In this document: positions 14,049 through 21,425 of the stretch, piece by piece
Position numbering within the stretch: the first letter of the stretch is position 1
Layout of the letters: each line of letters starts with the position of its first letter
Virus record (IMG/VR): IMGVR_UViG_3300005253_000205
Span: 1 to 22,823 of that record
DNA: 22,823 bases
DNA from: a virus
Direction: 5' to 3' (one strand)
Program-made: the position numbers and the translations under genes
Notes under the pieces: generated by a model
Databases searched by the model: none
What the model was told of the DNA's origin: nothing
Seen by the model: the letters and a program-made list of their open reading frames with translations, nothing else

Positions 14049-14914
14049 TAGTCACCCTGCACACGGTCTATTTCCTTGACGATTTCGTAACCAATCATTA
14101 ATGCAGTGACCTGATTATCCCGAACCGTATTGCCCTTCTTAATAGTGTCTAATTGGTTCATCACCTCTTCAAGTTTGATGCGAACAACCTTATCATCAAT
14201 AGCTCGGATGCGTGCTCCGATTTCCTTCTTTATTCTCGGAACTTCTTCATTCATATATTCTCGTAATGAGTTGGTGTTGGATATATTATTGATATATTCT
14301 CTAAGAAGAATCTTCTGGTGTGTATCCAACCCCTGATACTTGTCGTTGAACATATCAACGAGAATTCTATAAGTCAATAGTCGTAAATCCTCTTGCTCTG
14401 CTTTAAATGTCTCAATCAAAGTAGCAGACGCATGTTGCTTTCCGTCAGCGACAATCATATGTTCGACAATAGTAAATCGAGACTTTGCTACATCACCAAC
14501 GTCTGAGGGTGTTACGCCTGAAGCAAAGGTCTTGTAGATAGACGCGTATACTTTATAATTCGGAATTTTTGATTGCAAAAACTCTTTGAGAGGATATTCG
14601 TCTTTGATAGCACGTACCAAAAGATACTTGGACTCGTTCAATTTAGCAGTCCCCAACTTTCTGCGTTGTTCAAGTACAAGGTCAATTAACTTTAATGCTT
14701 TAGGCTCAGACAGATTAGTTGCTTCGAGCAATACTCTATACAACTGTAATTCTTTACCTAATTCAGACGATGGCCTAAAAAACTCTCTAATTAAGCTCAG
14801 CGCTGGCGAATTCTCACGGTCGTTCAATGTATCGGCAGTGACTTGTCGAGCTAACAACTCGAATAGGATACCAGTATTCTTATATTTCGAGTGAGTTACT
14901 CTCGGTGTTTTCAT
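14048..14914 (-). CDS. Conserved all-helical head-region protein, unknown
   Basis: 288 residues from the ATG at 14914, chosen because GGAG lies 6 bases upstream; another in-frame ATG four codons earlier lacks such a site. The protein opens MKTPRVTHSKYKNTGILFEL and continues with LARQVTADTLND. I recall this opening from conserved, unnamed proteins of aquatic T4-like phages, next to the portal gene. It reads as helix throughout: LGKELQLYRVLLEATN, PKALKLIDLVLEQRRKL, EDLRLLTYRILVDMFND, and a C-terminal coil (RIKLEEVMNQLDTIKKG). No catalytic motif, membrane segment or zinc site is seen. It is coupled by TAATG to the 325-residue gene. A role in head assembly or as a scaffold partner is plausible but not shown. 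Confidence 0.75.
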   Translation of the reverse strand: MKTPRVTHSKYKNTGILFELLARQVTADTLNDRENSPALSLIREFFRPSSELGKELQLYRVLLEATNLSEPKALKLIDLVLEQRRKLGTAKLNESKYLLVRAIKDEYPLKEFLQSKIPNYKVYASIYKTFASGVTPSDVGDVAKSRFTIVEHMIVADGKQHASATLIETFKAEQEDLRLLTYRILVDMFNDKYQGLDTHQKILLREYINNISNTNSLREYMNEEVPRIKKEIGARIRAIDDKVVRIKLEEVMNQLDTIKKGNTVRDNQVTALMIGYEIVKEIDRVQGD

Positions 14915-15007
14915 AGATGACTCCATTTTGGCATACCGGCTAATTTGATAAGTCTTTACCGTATTATTACATGCCTACTAATATGTATAAACCAAATCTA
15001 CAATACC

Positions 15008-16867
15008 TTAGTTTTCCTCTTCAACGAAGGTTGCTTCTAGCGCTTCCTCTTCCATATAGCTTGGGGATTCGTCGTCGGACTTGCCTTCGGCCAACATTTT
15101 TGCTTCCTCTGTTCCGAATTTCGCCGCAAGAGTTTTCACGAAATACTTAAAGTCTAAACTCTCTCTAGAGAACGCTTTTCTTGTTTTGAGCCTCGGACTT
15201 TCAGGATCACGATGAAGTGCCTTTCGGTTTTCCTTGGCTCCAAACGGATCTCGGCCCAATGGATGTTTGTCAGAACCCAACCTTGGAACTTCTCTTGGTC
15301 TGCCTACGGCACCTTCTTCTGCAGAGGGCAAACCTTCCAAGTTTGCTCCACCAGGTTGGGCCCCACCGCCCATTGATTCACCTCCAGGAGTTCCCGTTCC
15401 ACCTTGTGCTGCTGGATCTTCGCCCTGCTCTATTGCCAACAATCGGAAGAGACGTTTCTTGTCCTTAACGACTGTTACCCTCTGCTCCTCTACTTCATCC
15501 TCACTCATACCTAAAATCTTATCGTAAATCCAATCACTGCCAATGAGATTGGTCGCCGCCATCTCAGCTGCTAGTCTAACTCTTTCCGACCATAATTGGA
15601 TTTTCTCTTGCTCATAAATCGTAGATGGGTTGGTTAGGTTCAAACTGAAATCTACTAACCGTTCGTCCTGGAATCCTTGCGCGTATAGATGAACAACAGC
15701 AATTTTGGTCAGTTCAGAAATTACAATTCTCTGAATTCGTTCAATCGTCCTAGCGAACCGAACATCTTCTGCTGCCAAAGTTGCCTTGCCACTAATATTC
15801 TCTTCATATCCAAGGAATGAACGAGGAACCTTCAGCGCACCAATCATTTTGTTACGAAGATATTCAACATCTTCGGTTGCGTTAAAAGTTAATCCATTCA
15901 AATTTTCGATTTGAGTTCCACCATCTCCGCCTCGTACTGGCAGATAAAAGTCCTCAATGACATTCATCAAGTTGAATTTAAGATTGTAGTCGCCAGTTTG
16001 AGGATCAATGAGCGGAGTCTTTTGTACCTTCTTAATGAGGCGTTCCATATAAACGTCTACTTCATCAGGTGGAAGATTACCAATATCCACTCTAAAAATT
16101 CTTCGGTCTGGCGCTCTAACTAGTCTATGAACTAGCATAGCATCTTCCATTAACTGTAGCTGCTTCCACGTTCGGCGGGCAGGTTCAATCATTGCCTTAC
16201 CGTATGGGAGGAAGTTACTGTCTGCTAACAGACGGAAATGGGCGATTTCGTAGTTTTCGAATCGGTCCCTTGGAGTTTGGACGCCGAGTGTCTGGAAATA
16301 GACCTCGTATGGGTTGGCTGGGTTTTCTCCCTCTACACGAATAGTATCGTATACACTAAGCGGAAGAACATTGACGATACCATACTTCTCTGTAATCTCT
16401 AAGAACAGGAAGAAGTCGCCGTATTTACACATATTACGAAGCCACGGCCATAGATTGAACTCAATGTTCAAAATATCATAGAACAAGTTGTGCAAGATTT
16501 CTCGAACCTGCTCATCAGGAGCCTCAATAACAAGCGACTCACCTTCCTCAGACTTAACCGTTGATTCATCTGCATAAATGTCAAGTGCTGACGCAATGAT
16601 GGCGTCGTTATCCATAATATCATAGTCACGGAATAGCTGGAGTCTTGCTCCTTGGTATGCCAGCCCGTGCTCAGTTCTATTTGCAGTGTGTGGTCCAAAG
16701 TGTTGATAATGGATACGATTGTATCTGTCATACAGCGTTCTACTAGTGAACGCTTGCATGCGACTGGTATCCATAACCTTAAGTTTGGATCCACCAACAT
16801 TCCGCACAATGACACTTGTGCTGAATAATCTTTTTAATCTCTTATATAGGTTTTTAGACTTAGGCAT
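15008..16867 (-). CDS. Portal protein, T4 gp20-like
   Basis: 619 residues (T4 gp20 is 524), ATG with AGAGGG. Family features: RDYDIMDNDAIIASALDIYA (80-99) followed by DESTV, then WPWLRNMCKYGDFFLFLEI, ENYEIAHFRL, PYGKAMIEPARRTWKQLQLM, LVRAPDRRIFRVDIGNLPP, and DVEYLRNKMIGALKVPRSFL followed by GYEENISGKATLAAEDVRFA. These are the hallmarks of gp20-type portals. Twelve subunits form the ring through which DNA is packaged and to which the neck attaches; it also starts prohead assembly. The C-terminal part beyond about residue 490 is extended, Gly/Pro-rich (GGTGTPGGESMGGGAQPGG) and then acidic/charged, which accounts for most of the extra length. An 18-base gap separates it from the ParB-like gene. 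Confidence 0.95.
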   Translation of the reverse strand: MPKSKNLYKRLKRLFSTSVIVRNVGGSKLKVMDTSRMQAFTSRTLYDRYNRIHYQHFGPHTANRTEHGLAYQGARLQLFRDYDIMDNDAIIASALDIYADESTVKSEEGESLVIEAPDEQVREILHNLFYDILNIEFNLWPWLRNMCKYGDFFLFLEITEKYGIVNVLPLSVYDTIRVEGENPANPYEVYFQTLGVQTPRDRFENYEIAHFRLLADSNFLPYGKAMIEPARRTWKQLQLMEDAMLVHRLVRAPDRRIFRVDIGNLPPDEVDVYMERLIKKVQKTPLIDPQTGDYNLKFNLMNVIEDFYLPVRGGDGGTQIENLNGLTFNATEDVEYLRNKMIGALKVPRSFLGYEENISGKATLAAEDVRFARTIERIQRIVISELTKIAVVHLYAQGFQDERLVDFSLNLTNPSTIYEQEKIQLWSERVRLAAEMAATNLIGSDWIYDKILGMSEDEVEEQRVTVVKDKKRLFRLLAIEQGEDPAAQGGTGTPGGESMGGGAQPGGANLEGLPSAEEGAVGRPREVPRLGSDKHPLGRDPFGAKENRKALHRDPESPRLKTRKAFSRESLDFKYFVKTLAAKFGTEEAKMLAEGKSDDESPSYMEEEALEATFVEEEN

Positions 16868-16884
16868 ATATCCCTCTTCTTATC

Positions 16885-17361
16885 TTATTGTAACCCTTGC
16901 GGAAGTAATTTTACTAACTTAATCATCTCACCTAACTTTCTAATGTGAGACCCTTCAAAATCATGTGCTGCTTGAACGAGCACCTTTATTGGAAGTTGAA
17001 CCCTAATAACTCTCATTAAATGCTTCGGATCTTTTTCCATTATGGCCAACCATCTGTGGTGACCATCCAAAATTTGATTGTCTTGCGAAACAATGAGAAC
17101 ATCGTTTTTGATTTGATCAAATTTCTGAACCATTCCCCGAACCTTTTCCTTATCAACTGCTTTCTGAATCGGTTTCAGAGCTTTTGCTGGCAACTTTGCA
17201 GCGGTGACTGCAACGTCCGAAGTCATCCCCACATTATAATCATTTCTTCCATCTGGAAGGCTGAGCGTTTGCACATATCTAATGAACTCAGGTATTTCTT
17301 CTTTGGGTATTTGTGGCAACTTATGCCGTGCAACACCATTAGAAATTTCTACAGAAGGCAT
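16885..17361 (-). CDS. ParB/Sulfiredoxin-like domain protein
   Basis: 158 residues; start overlaps the previous stop by one base (TAATG). The segment DVLIVSQDNQILDGHHRWLA (87-106) carries the ILDGHHRW signature of the ParB N-terminal/sulfiredoxin-like fold, preceded by a helical stretch (LKPIQKAVDKEKVRGMVQK). In ParB this box binds nucleotide (CTP); in other members it binds ATP or acts as a nuclease. The C-terminal part (VQLPIKVLVQAAHDFEGSHI) looks like further alpha/beta structure. There is no helix-turn-helix of full-length ParB, so plasmid-type partition is unlikely. Its place between terminase and portal suggests a role in packaging, DNA-end handling or modification of a phage or host protein; all are inference. 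Confidence 0.75.
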   Translation of the reverse strand: MPSVEISNGVARHKLPQIPKEEIPEFIRYVQTLSLPDGRNDYNVGMTSDVAVTAAKLPAKALKPIQKAVDKEKVRGMVQKFDQIKNDVLIVSQDNQILDGHHRWLAIMEKDPKHLMRVIRVQLPIKVLVQAAHDFEGSHIRKLGEMIKLVKLLPQGLQ

Positions 17362-17768
17362 TATCCCACCGTCAATGTGACATCATAGCTGCTGAGTGGT
17401 TCTTCAACAGATCCTGCTCCAGCAGCTACCATTCTTCCATATAATACATCCTCTTTGTCACGGTTGTTTACAAACTTAATTGTAAACTCAAATGTTTTGC
17501 GAACTGGAACTGATACGCTCGAGCCATCCTGTCGTGTAACTCTTTCTTCATCATACCAAGTTTTTCCCGGCGTCCAATCTAAACGAAGGAAATCAAATCT
17601 CTTAAAGATGTCCTGAACTGGCTGCCAATATTCATCACTAAACTTTCCTCTAGTAAATGTGCCGACTTTACCATGCACCCAATTGGCCGCATTGCGTTTG
17701 CTCTTTCCGTCCAATGGATTGTCAAATGTGTTGGCTTCGAAAAGTAGAACTTGTTTTAGATTAATCAT
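17361..17768 (-). CDS. Small head-region protein with T4-like capsid-targeting leader
   Basis: 135 residues from the ATG at 17768. An upstream in-frame TTG (17798) would add ten residues and overlap the terminase end, but gives a less natural leader. The first residues MINLKQVLLFE-A resemble the T4 capsid-targeting sequence of internal proteins (MKTYQEFIAE-A) in length, amphipathic form and in ending with (L/I)-X-E. The following NPLDGKSKRNAANWVHGKVG is basic. The remainder (FDFLRLDWTPGKTWYDEER, then VRKTFEFTIKFVNNRDKED) looks like a beta-rich domain. The family is not recognised. It is coupled by TAATG to the ParB-like gene. Cleavage by the gp21-like protease and packaging into the head are predicted from the leader only. 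Confidence 0.65.
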   Translation of the reverse strand: MINLKQVLLFEANTFDNPLDGKSKRNAANWVHGKVGTFTRGKFSDEYWQPVQDIFKRFDFLRLDWTPGKTWYDEERVTRQDGSSVSVPVRKTFEFTIKFVNNRDKEDVLYGRMVAAGAGSVEEPLSSYDVTLTVG

Positions 17769-17790
17769 TGTATGTCTCGTAATAAATAGG

Positions 17791-19404
17791 TTATCCAAGT
17801 AACCAACGAATATCTTCTACATCATTTGGACGATTTGGCCCACCAACAGGCATCTTGTAAGGGTCTCCAACCGGCGATTGTGGCGTGTACACGTCTTGAT
17901 ATTCTGTTCTGTGTGCGAAATTATCCAAAGCCGCTTTAGTAAGTGAGTCACTACGCTTTCTCAATTTGAGAGCAGTGTCCCTTACCCACAATCCAATAGC
18001 GAGCGCCATAGTCAAATCGTCATTGTATCCTTCCATAGCTTCTGGCCGGCTTCCCTTCCAAACGAAAACCTCTAGTTCTTCATAGGTGCGTTGGGAATGA
18101 ATAGTGACTGCGTGGTCTCTCATATATTCATCTAATTTGGAAATGATAAGCGGCCTCGTCCTAATGGACGTAGTGAAACCAGGTACTTTCTTTCTCTCGA
18201 AAAATTTACGTTTTGTTGTTTTCTGCTTTGCATGGGTCGGATCCATAAATTTCCAATCTTCTTCCATGTAGAAAAGATTCTTGTAACCACGATCAATAAC
18301 CTCTTGTAAAACTGACCATCCTATAGTGGAATTCTCAATCACTAACAACGCATCATTATATTCGGTTGCAATTGCTACAAGCATTTGTCCAAATTCTTTT
18401 GTGCCAAGCAATCCCTTGTATTCCGCTACTTGCGTGACAGATTCCAAATCTATTACATGGAAAGCAGATTTATCATTCGAATCGCCGCGCGCTACATCAG
18501 CTACTATCATAAAGGAACGGCCAGCCATCGGATATTCCCAAACCCATATATTCTTATCAAATCCTCGTTTTTCAACAGGGGCTTTTTCGAAAGTCTGTCT
18601 GTAAAACTGAATCAAGTCACCATTGATTACGGTATTACCAGATGCAATAAAGTCCGCATCATGCTCTTGTCGTGCTGCCATTTCGCCTTGGTCTTTAGTC
18701 TGCTCGTCTCTCCAATCCTGCTCTCTCTCAGGGTGAACTGACCAATCCAAGAAAATCGGATAAAAGTTATTATTCCCGAGCGACGATTCTACCCATGTCT
18801 TATGGAAGAAATTACCCATGCCGTTAGGTGTGCTAAGAATAATTCCCTTTCCACCTGTAGACAACGTAGAATATGCAGACTTCCAAATTTCCTCGGCTCC
18901 GTCGATGAATGCACCCTCATCAAGAATGAGTAAAGATAGTGCTTCGGAACGTCCTGCATCTGGGCTACTTGCAATAGCTTTGATTTGAGAACCGTTAAAA
19001 AACGACAAAGATAGTTTGTTATCTTCGGTGCAGTTACCACGTAGCCACACTGGAAGATTTTGATGCATGACACGAACCTTCGTTACTAGGTTCTTTGCCG
19101 TGTCCTGTTTCGTTGCAATAACCAGAATGTTTTGGTCATTGTGAAATAACATTAACCAAAGTGAATACCCCGCTACCAGTGTTGACAAGCCAATCTGACG
19201 AGCTTTCAACACAATGTTGAACCTATTATCTAAAAATTTACCCAGCGTTTCCTCTTGAAAGTCATATAGATTGAATGGAATTTTTCCCCGAATCGGGTGC
19301 TGAATTATACAATACTTCTTTAAGAAGTGCGCAGAGTCGAGAGCACACCTCTTATATTCCTTCTTAATGATGTCTCTTAACTGTGTAGCTTGAGACTGAG
19401 CCAT
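17791..19404 (-). CDS. Terminase large subunit, T4 gp17-like
   Basis: 537 residues (T4 gp17 is 610); ATG with GGAGG, overlapping the previous stop by one base. The ATPase domain has a Walker A-like LKARQIGLST at 66-75, Walker B LLILDE at 158-163 with the catalytic Glu, and the coupling motif ILSTPN at 189-194. The RNase H-like nuclease domain has its three acidic sites: D303 in VADVARGD, E357 in VIENST and D462/D463 in YNDDLTMA, in the order of T4 gp17 D401, E458 and D542. The protein drives DNA into the prohead through the portal and cuts the concatemer. A small subunit (gp16-like) is not identifiable in this window. The downstream neighbour is not gp18 or gp19 as in T4 but a short leader-bearing protein. 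Confidence 0.96.
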   Translation of the reverse strand: MAQSQATQLRDIIKKEYKRCALDSAHFLKKYCIIQHPIRGKIPFNLYDFQEETLGKFLDNRFNIVLKARQIGLSTLVAGYSLWLMLFHNDQNILVIATKQDTAKNLVTKVRVMHQNLPVWLRGNCTEDNKLSLSFFNGSQIKAIASSPDAGRSEALSLLILDEGAFIDGAEEIWKSAYSTLSTGGKGIILSTPNGMGNFFHKTWVESSLGNNNFYPIFLDWSVHPEREQDWRDEQTKDQGEMAARQEHDADFIASGNTVINGDLIQFYRQTFEKAPVEKRGFDKNIWVWEYPMAGRSFMIVADVARGDSNDKSAFHVIDLESVTQVAEYKGLLGTKEFGQMLVAIATEYNDALLVIENSTIGWSVLQEVIDRGYKNLFYMEEDWKFMDPTHAKQKTTKRKFFERKKVPGFTTSIRTRPLIISKLDEYMRDHAVTIHSQRTYEELEVFVWKGSRPEAMEGYNDDLTMALAIGLWVRDTALKLRKRSDSLTKAALDNFAHRTEYQDVYTPQSPVGDPYKMPVGGPNRPNDVEDIRWLLG

Positions 19405-20138
19405 TAATTTCCTCCAGCCAATGAATTATTAGCTACTGTATATAATACTACACCTACAATTGTTCCCACAATGAACGACGTTTGTCTAGATGGAAGAGGA
19501 ATAATTCCGAATAGCTTCTCTTTTGGTGGGCCCTTCGGAATGTTAATTACAATCCGTTGTAGTGAGTCCGCTCGCGCCTGTTGAAGATTGAATCCTGTTT
19601 CCCATGCCATAATTGTCGTCAGTCGGGCGGAATCACGCTTCTCAAAGTCTTTAACCTGCTGTCGGAACTCAACAATTTGCTGTGTCAGCAACGAATTTTC
19701 CTTCCTCAAACTGAAAGTCAAGCGAATCCATGGTGCTGCTACAGGATGTTCCTCCCTAACCACCGTCTCTTCATCCCTTCCTTGCGTCAATGCGACAAAA
19801 GTAGAATCGTTTGCAACTTCAATTTCCTCTGTGCGTGCCTCAAGCTCGGTAATTCGCTCACCTCGCTCTTGAACTTCAATTGTTAGTCGGTCTGCCCGTT
19901 CGTTCGCAGAATCTGCTACAGCAACTGCAACATTAGCCAACTGCTGTAGACTGTCGGCCAACTTCACTGTTACCGCTGCTTCCTCTCTAAACTCCGCAAA
20001 GTCTGTTCTCCATTTATCTAACTTGCTTTCACTGGTAAAGGAATGATATAGGCTCATTGCCAGAAAACCAGCTAGCACTACAAGAACTATCTTTGCCGTT
20101 TGATTAAAGTTTTTCCAAATCTGCGTCGTTTTGCTCAT
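19404..20138 (-). CDS. Membrane-anchored coiled-coil protein with two terminal membrane segments
   Basis: 244 residues. The gene starts inside the upstream zinc-ribbon gene (35-base overlap) and ends in a one-base overlap with terminase, so the three are probably co-translated. A membrane segment at about 17-34 (IVLVVLAGFLAMSLYHSF) is followed by a long Ala/Glu/Arg-rich helical region (40-200; LADSLQQLANVAVAVADSA, EVQERGERITELEARTEEI, LLTQQIVEFRQQVKDFEKR) with heptad character. A second hydrophobic stretch lies near the C terminus (221-237, SFIVGTIVGVVLYTVAN) after a Pro-rich GIIPLPSRQ. A membrane anchor plus a periplasmic coiled coil is the layout of inner-membrane spanins, but a C-terminal second segment is unusual for them. 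Spanin-like lysis factor is one reading; an injection or membrane scaffold protein is another. Confidence 0.7.
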   Translation of the reverse strand: MSKTTQIWKNFNQTAKIVLVVLAGFLAMSLYHSFTSESKLDKWRTDFAEFREEAAVTVKLADSLQQLANVAVAVADSANERADRLTIEVQERGERITELEARTEEIEVANDSTFVALTQGRDEETVVREEHPVAAPWIRLTFSLRKENSLLTQQIVEFRQQVKDFEKRDSARLTTIMAWETGFNLQQARADSLQRIVINIPKGPPKEKLFGIIPLPSRQTSFIVGTIVGVVLYTVANNSLAGGN

Positions 20139-20760
20139 CCACTAATTCCTGTAATCTACCTTCAAGACGGTCAATTTCTTCTTGAAGATCTTTTTTTACT
20201 TGGTTTATATCTACGTTCCATTCCTCAAATCTTCCATCTTGAAAATGGATTTGTGGTTTGGAAACTGTCCTCTGTACGTCCTTGAGTTCAACAATTGTAT
20301 CTTTGACTTTTGCAATTACGTTTGCATACAAGACTTTGCGTTGGTATGTTTGCCATGTGCCGTTTGCGCGCATTTCGGTTTCTTCTACAATCACACAGTT
20401 GTAACATTTACCTTTCTTGTTGTAGAACTTAGTATCAAGTCTGGTATTCATTATCTTTTCACAGTTCGGGCACCACCACGGCGTCTTAGCATCCTGTAGT
20501 TTAGAGATACTTTGATTGACACCATTCTTTCTTTCCCACAACTTCCCATCCACTTCCCACTTATCTCCTTCCTTGCGTTCTATCTTCTCAGAGACATACA
20601 TGCTGACTTTTAGAGCTTGATCCGTTTTGAGAACCGTACCCATTCTTTCACGAACGCCCCGAATCGCATTCATGCCCTCTTCAACTTCTAATGTTTTGCG
20701 CGCAGGAATTGCGTCTTCGATCTTCTGGTCAGGGCTATTCCAGGGCTCAAATTGATTCAT
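20104..20760 (-). CDS. Zinc-ribbon protein with C-terminal coiled coil
   Basis: 218 residues; ATG with AAAGGA upstream. Two CX2C knuckles, C97-P-N-C100 (in WWCPNC) and C119-Y-N-C122, separated by 18 residues, form a zinc ribbon. The N-terminal part (40-80) is charged and could hold a small domain (SMYVSEKIERKEGDKWE). The C-terminal part (180-218; VKKDLQEEIDRLEGRLQEL) is a clear coiled coil and overlaps the start of the next gene. I do not recognise a named family. Zinc ribbons of this form usually touch nucleic acid or RNA polymerase, so a transcription or DNA-processing role is conceivable. The gene sits two bases downstream of the homing-endonuclease gene and has its own ribosome site. Confidence 0.7.
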   Translation of the reverse strand: MNQFEPWNSPDQKIEDAIPARKTLEVEEGMNAIRGVRERMGTVLKTDQALKVSMYVSEKIERKEGDKWEVDGKLWERKNGVNQSISKLQDAKTPWWCPNCEKIMNTRLDTKFYNKKGKCYNCVIVEETEMRANGTWQTYQRKVLYANVIAKVKDTIVELKDVQRTVSKPQIHFQDGRFEEWNVDINQVKKDLQEEIDRLEGRLQELVDEQNDADLEKL

Positions 20761-20762
20761 CT

Positions 20763-21341
20763 TTATTCCTTTATCCTTATGAAATTACATCCAAGATATT
20801 CTGAGATTACTTTTTGTCTTTGAATATCTTTTACCCTAAGTTTACCGCTCCTATAATGATTCCGTTCATCATATTCGATGACAACATTTTTTTCTCTGTC
20901 ATATCCATCCACCCAATAGCCTAATTCTTTGATATGATATTCACCGCCATTTTCTGCGTGTTGGAAGTTGAATCCATGTTTCTTGCCGTATTCTTCTATT
21001 GATCTGCATGCTTTAGGATTGTATGACGGAACGTAACCATTTCTTTTCAATCGTTTAACAGCAGAAATACGCATTTTACATATAGTTTCTGCGGAGTGTT
21101 TCCTTCTTTTTCTGTTACTACTACACATTTTGCGACGCGCTTCTATTGTATGCTTCCGACCAAACATAGGATTGTCATTTCCTTTAGTTTTTGTATGGCC
21201 TTTTTCGAAACAACCAGCGGTTAGTCCTGTGTGAGAACATGACCGGCATTTAAGATTTTTAATCTGTGCTCGGCGAAGCTCTTCTTTGACCGTATAAGTC
21301 TGTTCTGCTCCACATGCAGGGCAAAATTTTATATACTTCAT
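20763..21341 (-). CDS. NUMOD3 / PD-(D/E)XK-type free-standing homing endonuclease
   Basis: 192 residues from the ATG at 21341, which has AGGAG 9 bases upstream; a GTG two codons earlier is too close to that site. Parts: an N-terminal zinc ribbon (C7/C10, C32/C35); a NUMOD3 DNA-binding motif (NDNPMFGRKHTIEARRKM, 56-73) with a second related helix (HSAETICKMRISAVKRL, 82-98); and a C-terminal Vsr/DUF559-like nuclease region (GYWVDGYD, 141-148, then VVIEYDERNHY, 153-163, and VISEYLGCNFIRI). D145 with E156/D158 are candidate catalytic acids, as in homing enzymes with an EDxHD or Vsr-like core. NUMOD3 is typical of phage homing endonucleases. Lys/Arg-rich composition, lack of an operon partner and its insertion between two unrelated genes support a mobile gene. 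The natural target may lie in a related phage lacking it. Confidence 0.85.
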   Translation of the reverse strand: MKYIKFCPACGAEQTYTVKEELRRAQIKNLKCRSCSHTGLTAGCFEKGHTKTKGNDNPMFGRKHTIEARRKMCSSNRKRRKHSAETICKMRISAVKRLKRNGYVPSYNPKACRSIEEYGKKHGFNFQHAENGGEYHIKELGYWVDGYDREKNVVIEYDERNHYRSGKLRVKDIQRQKVISEYLGCNFIRIKE

Positions 21342-21425
21342 AACCACAATCTCCTAAAATGGTGTCCCATCTAAATATACCCTACTATAACTATCATCTG
21401 GATAGAGAAGAGTCACCAAACTGAA

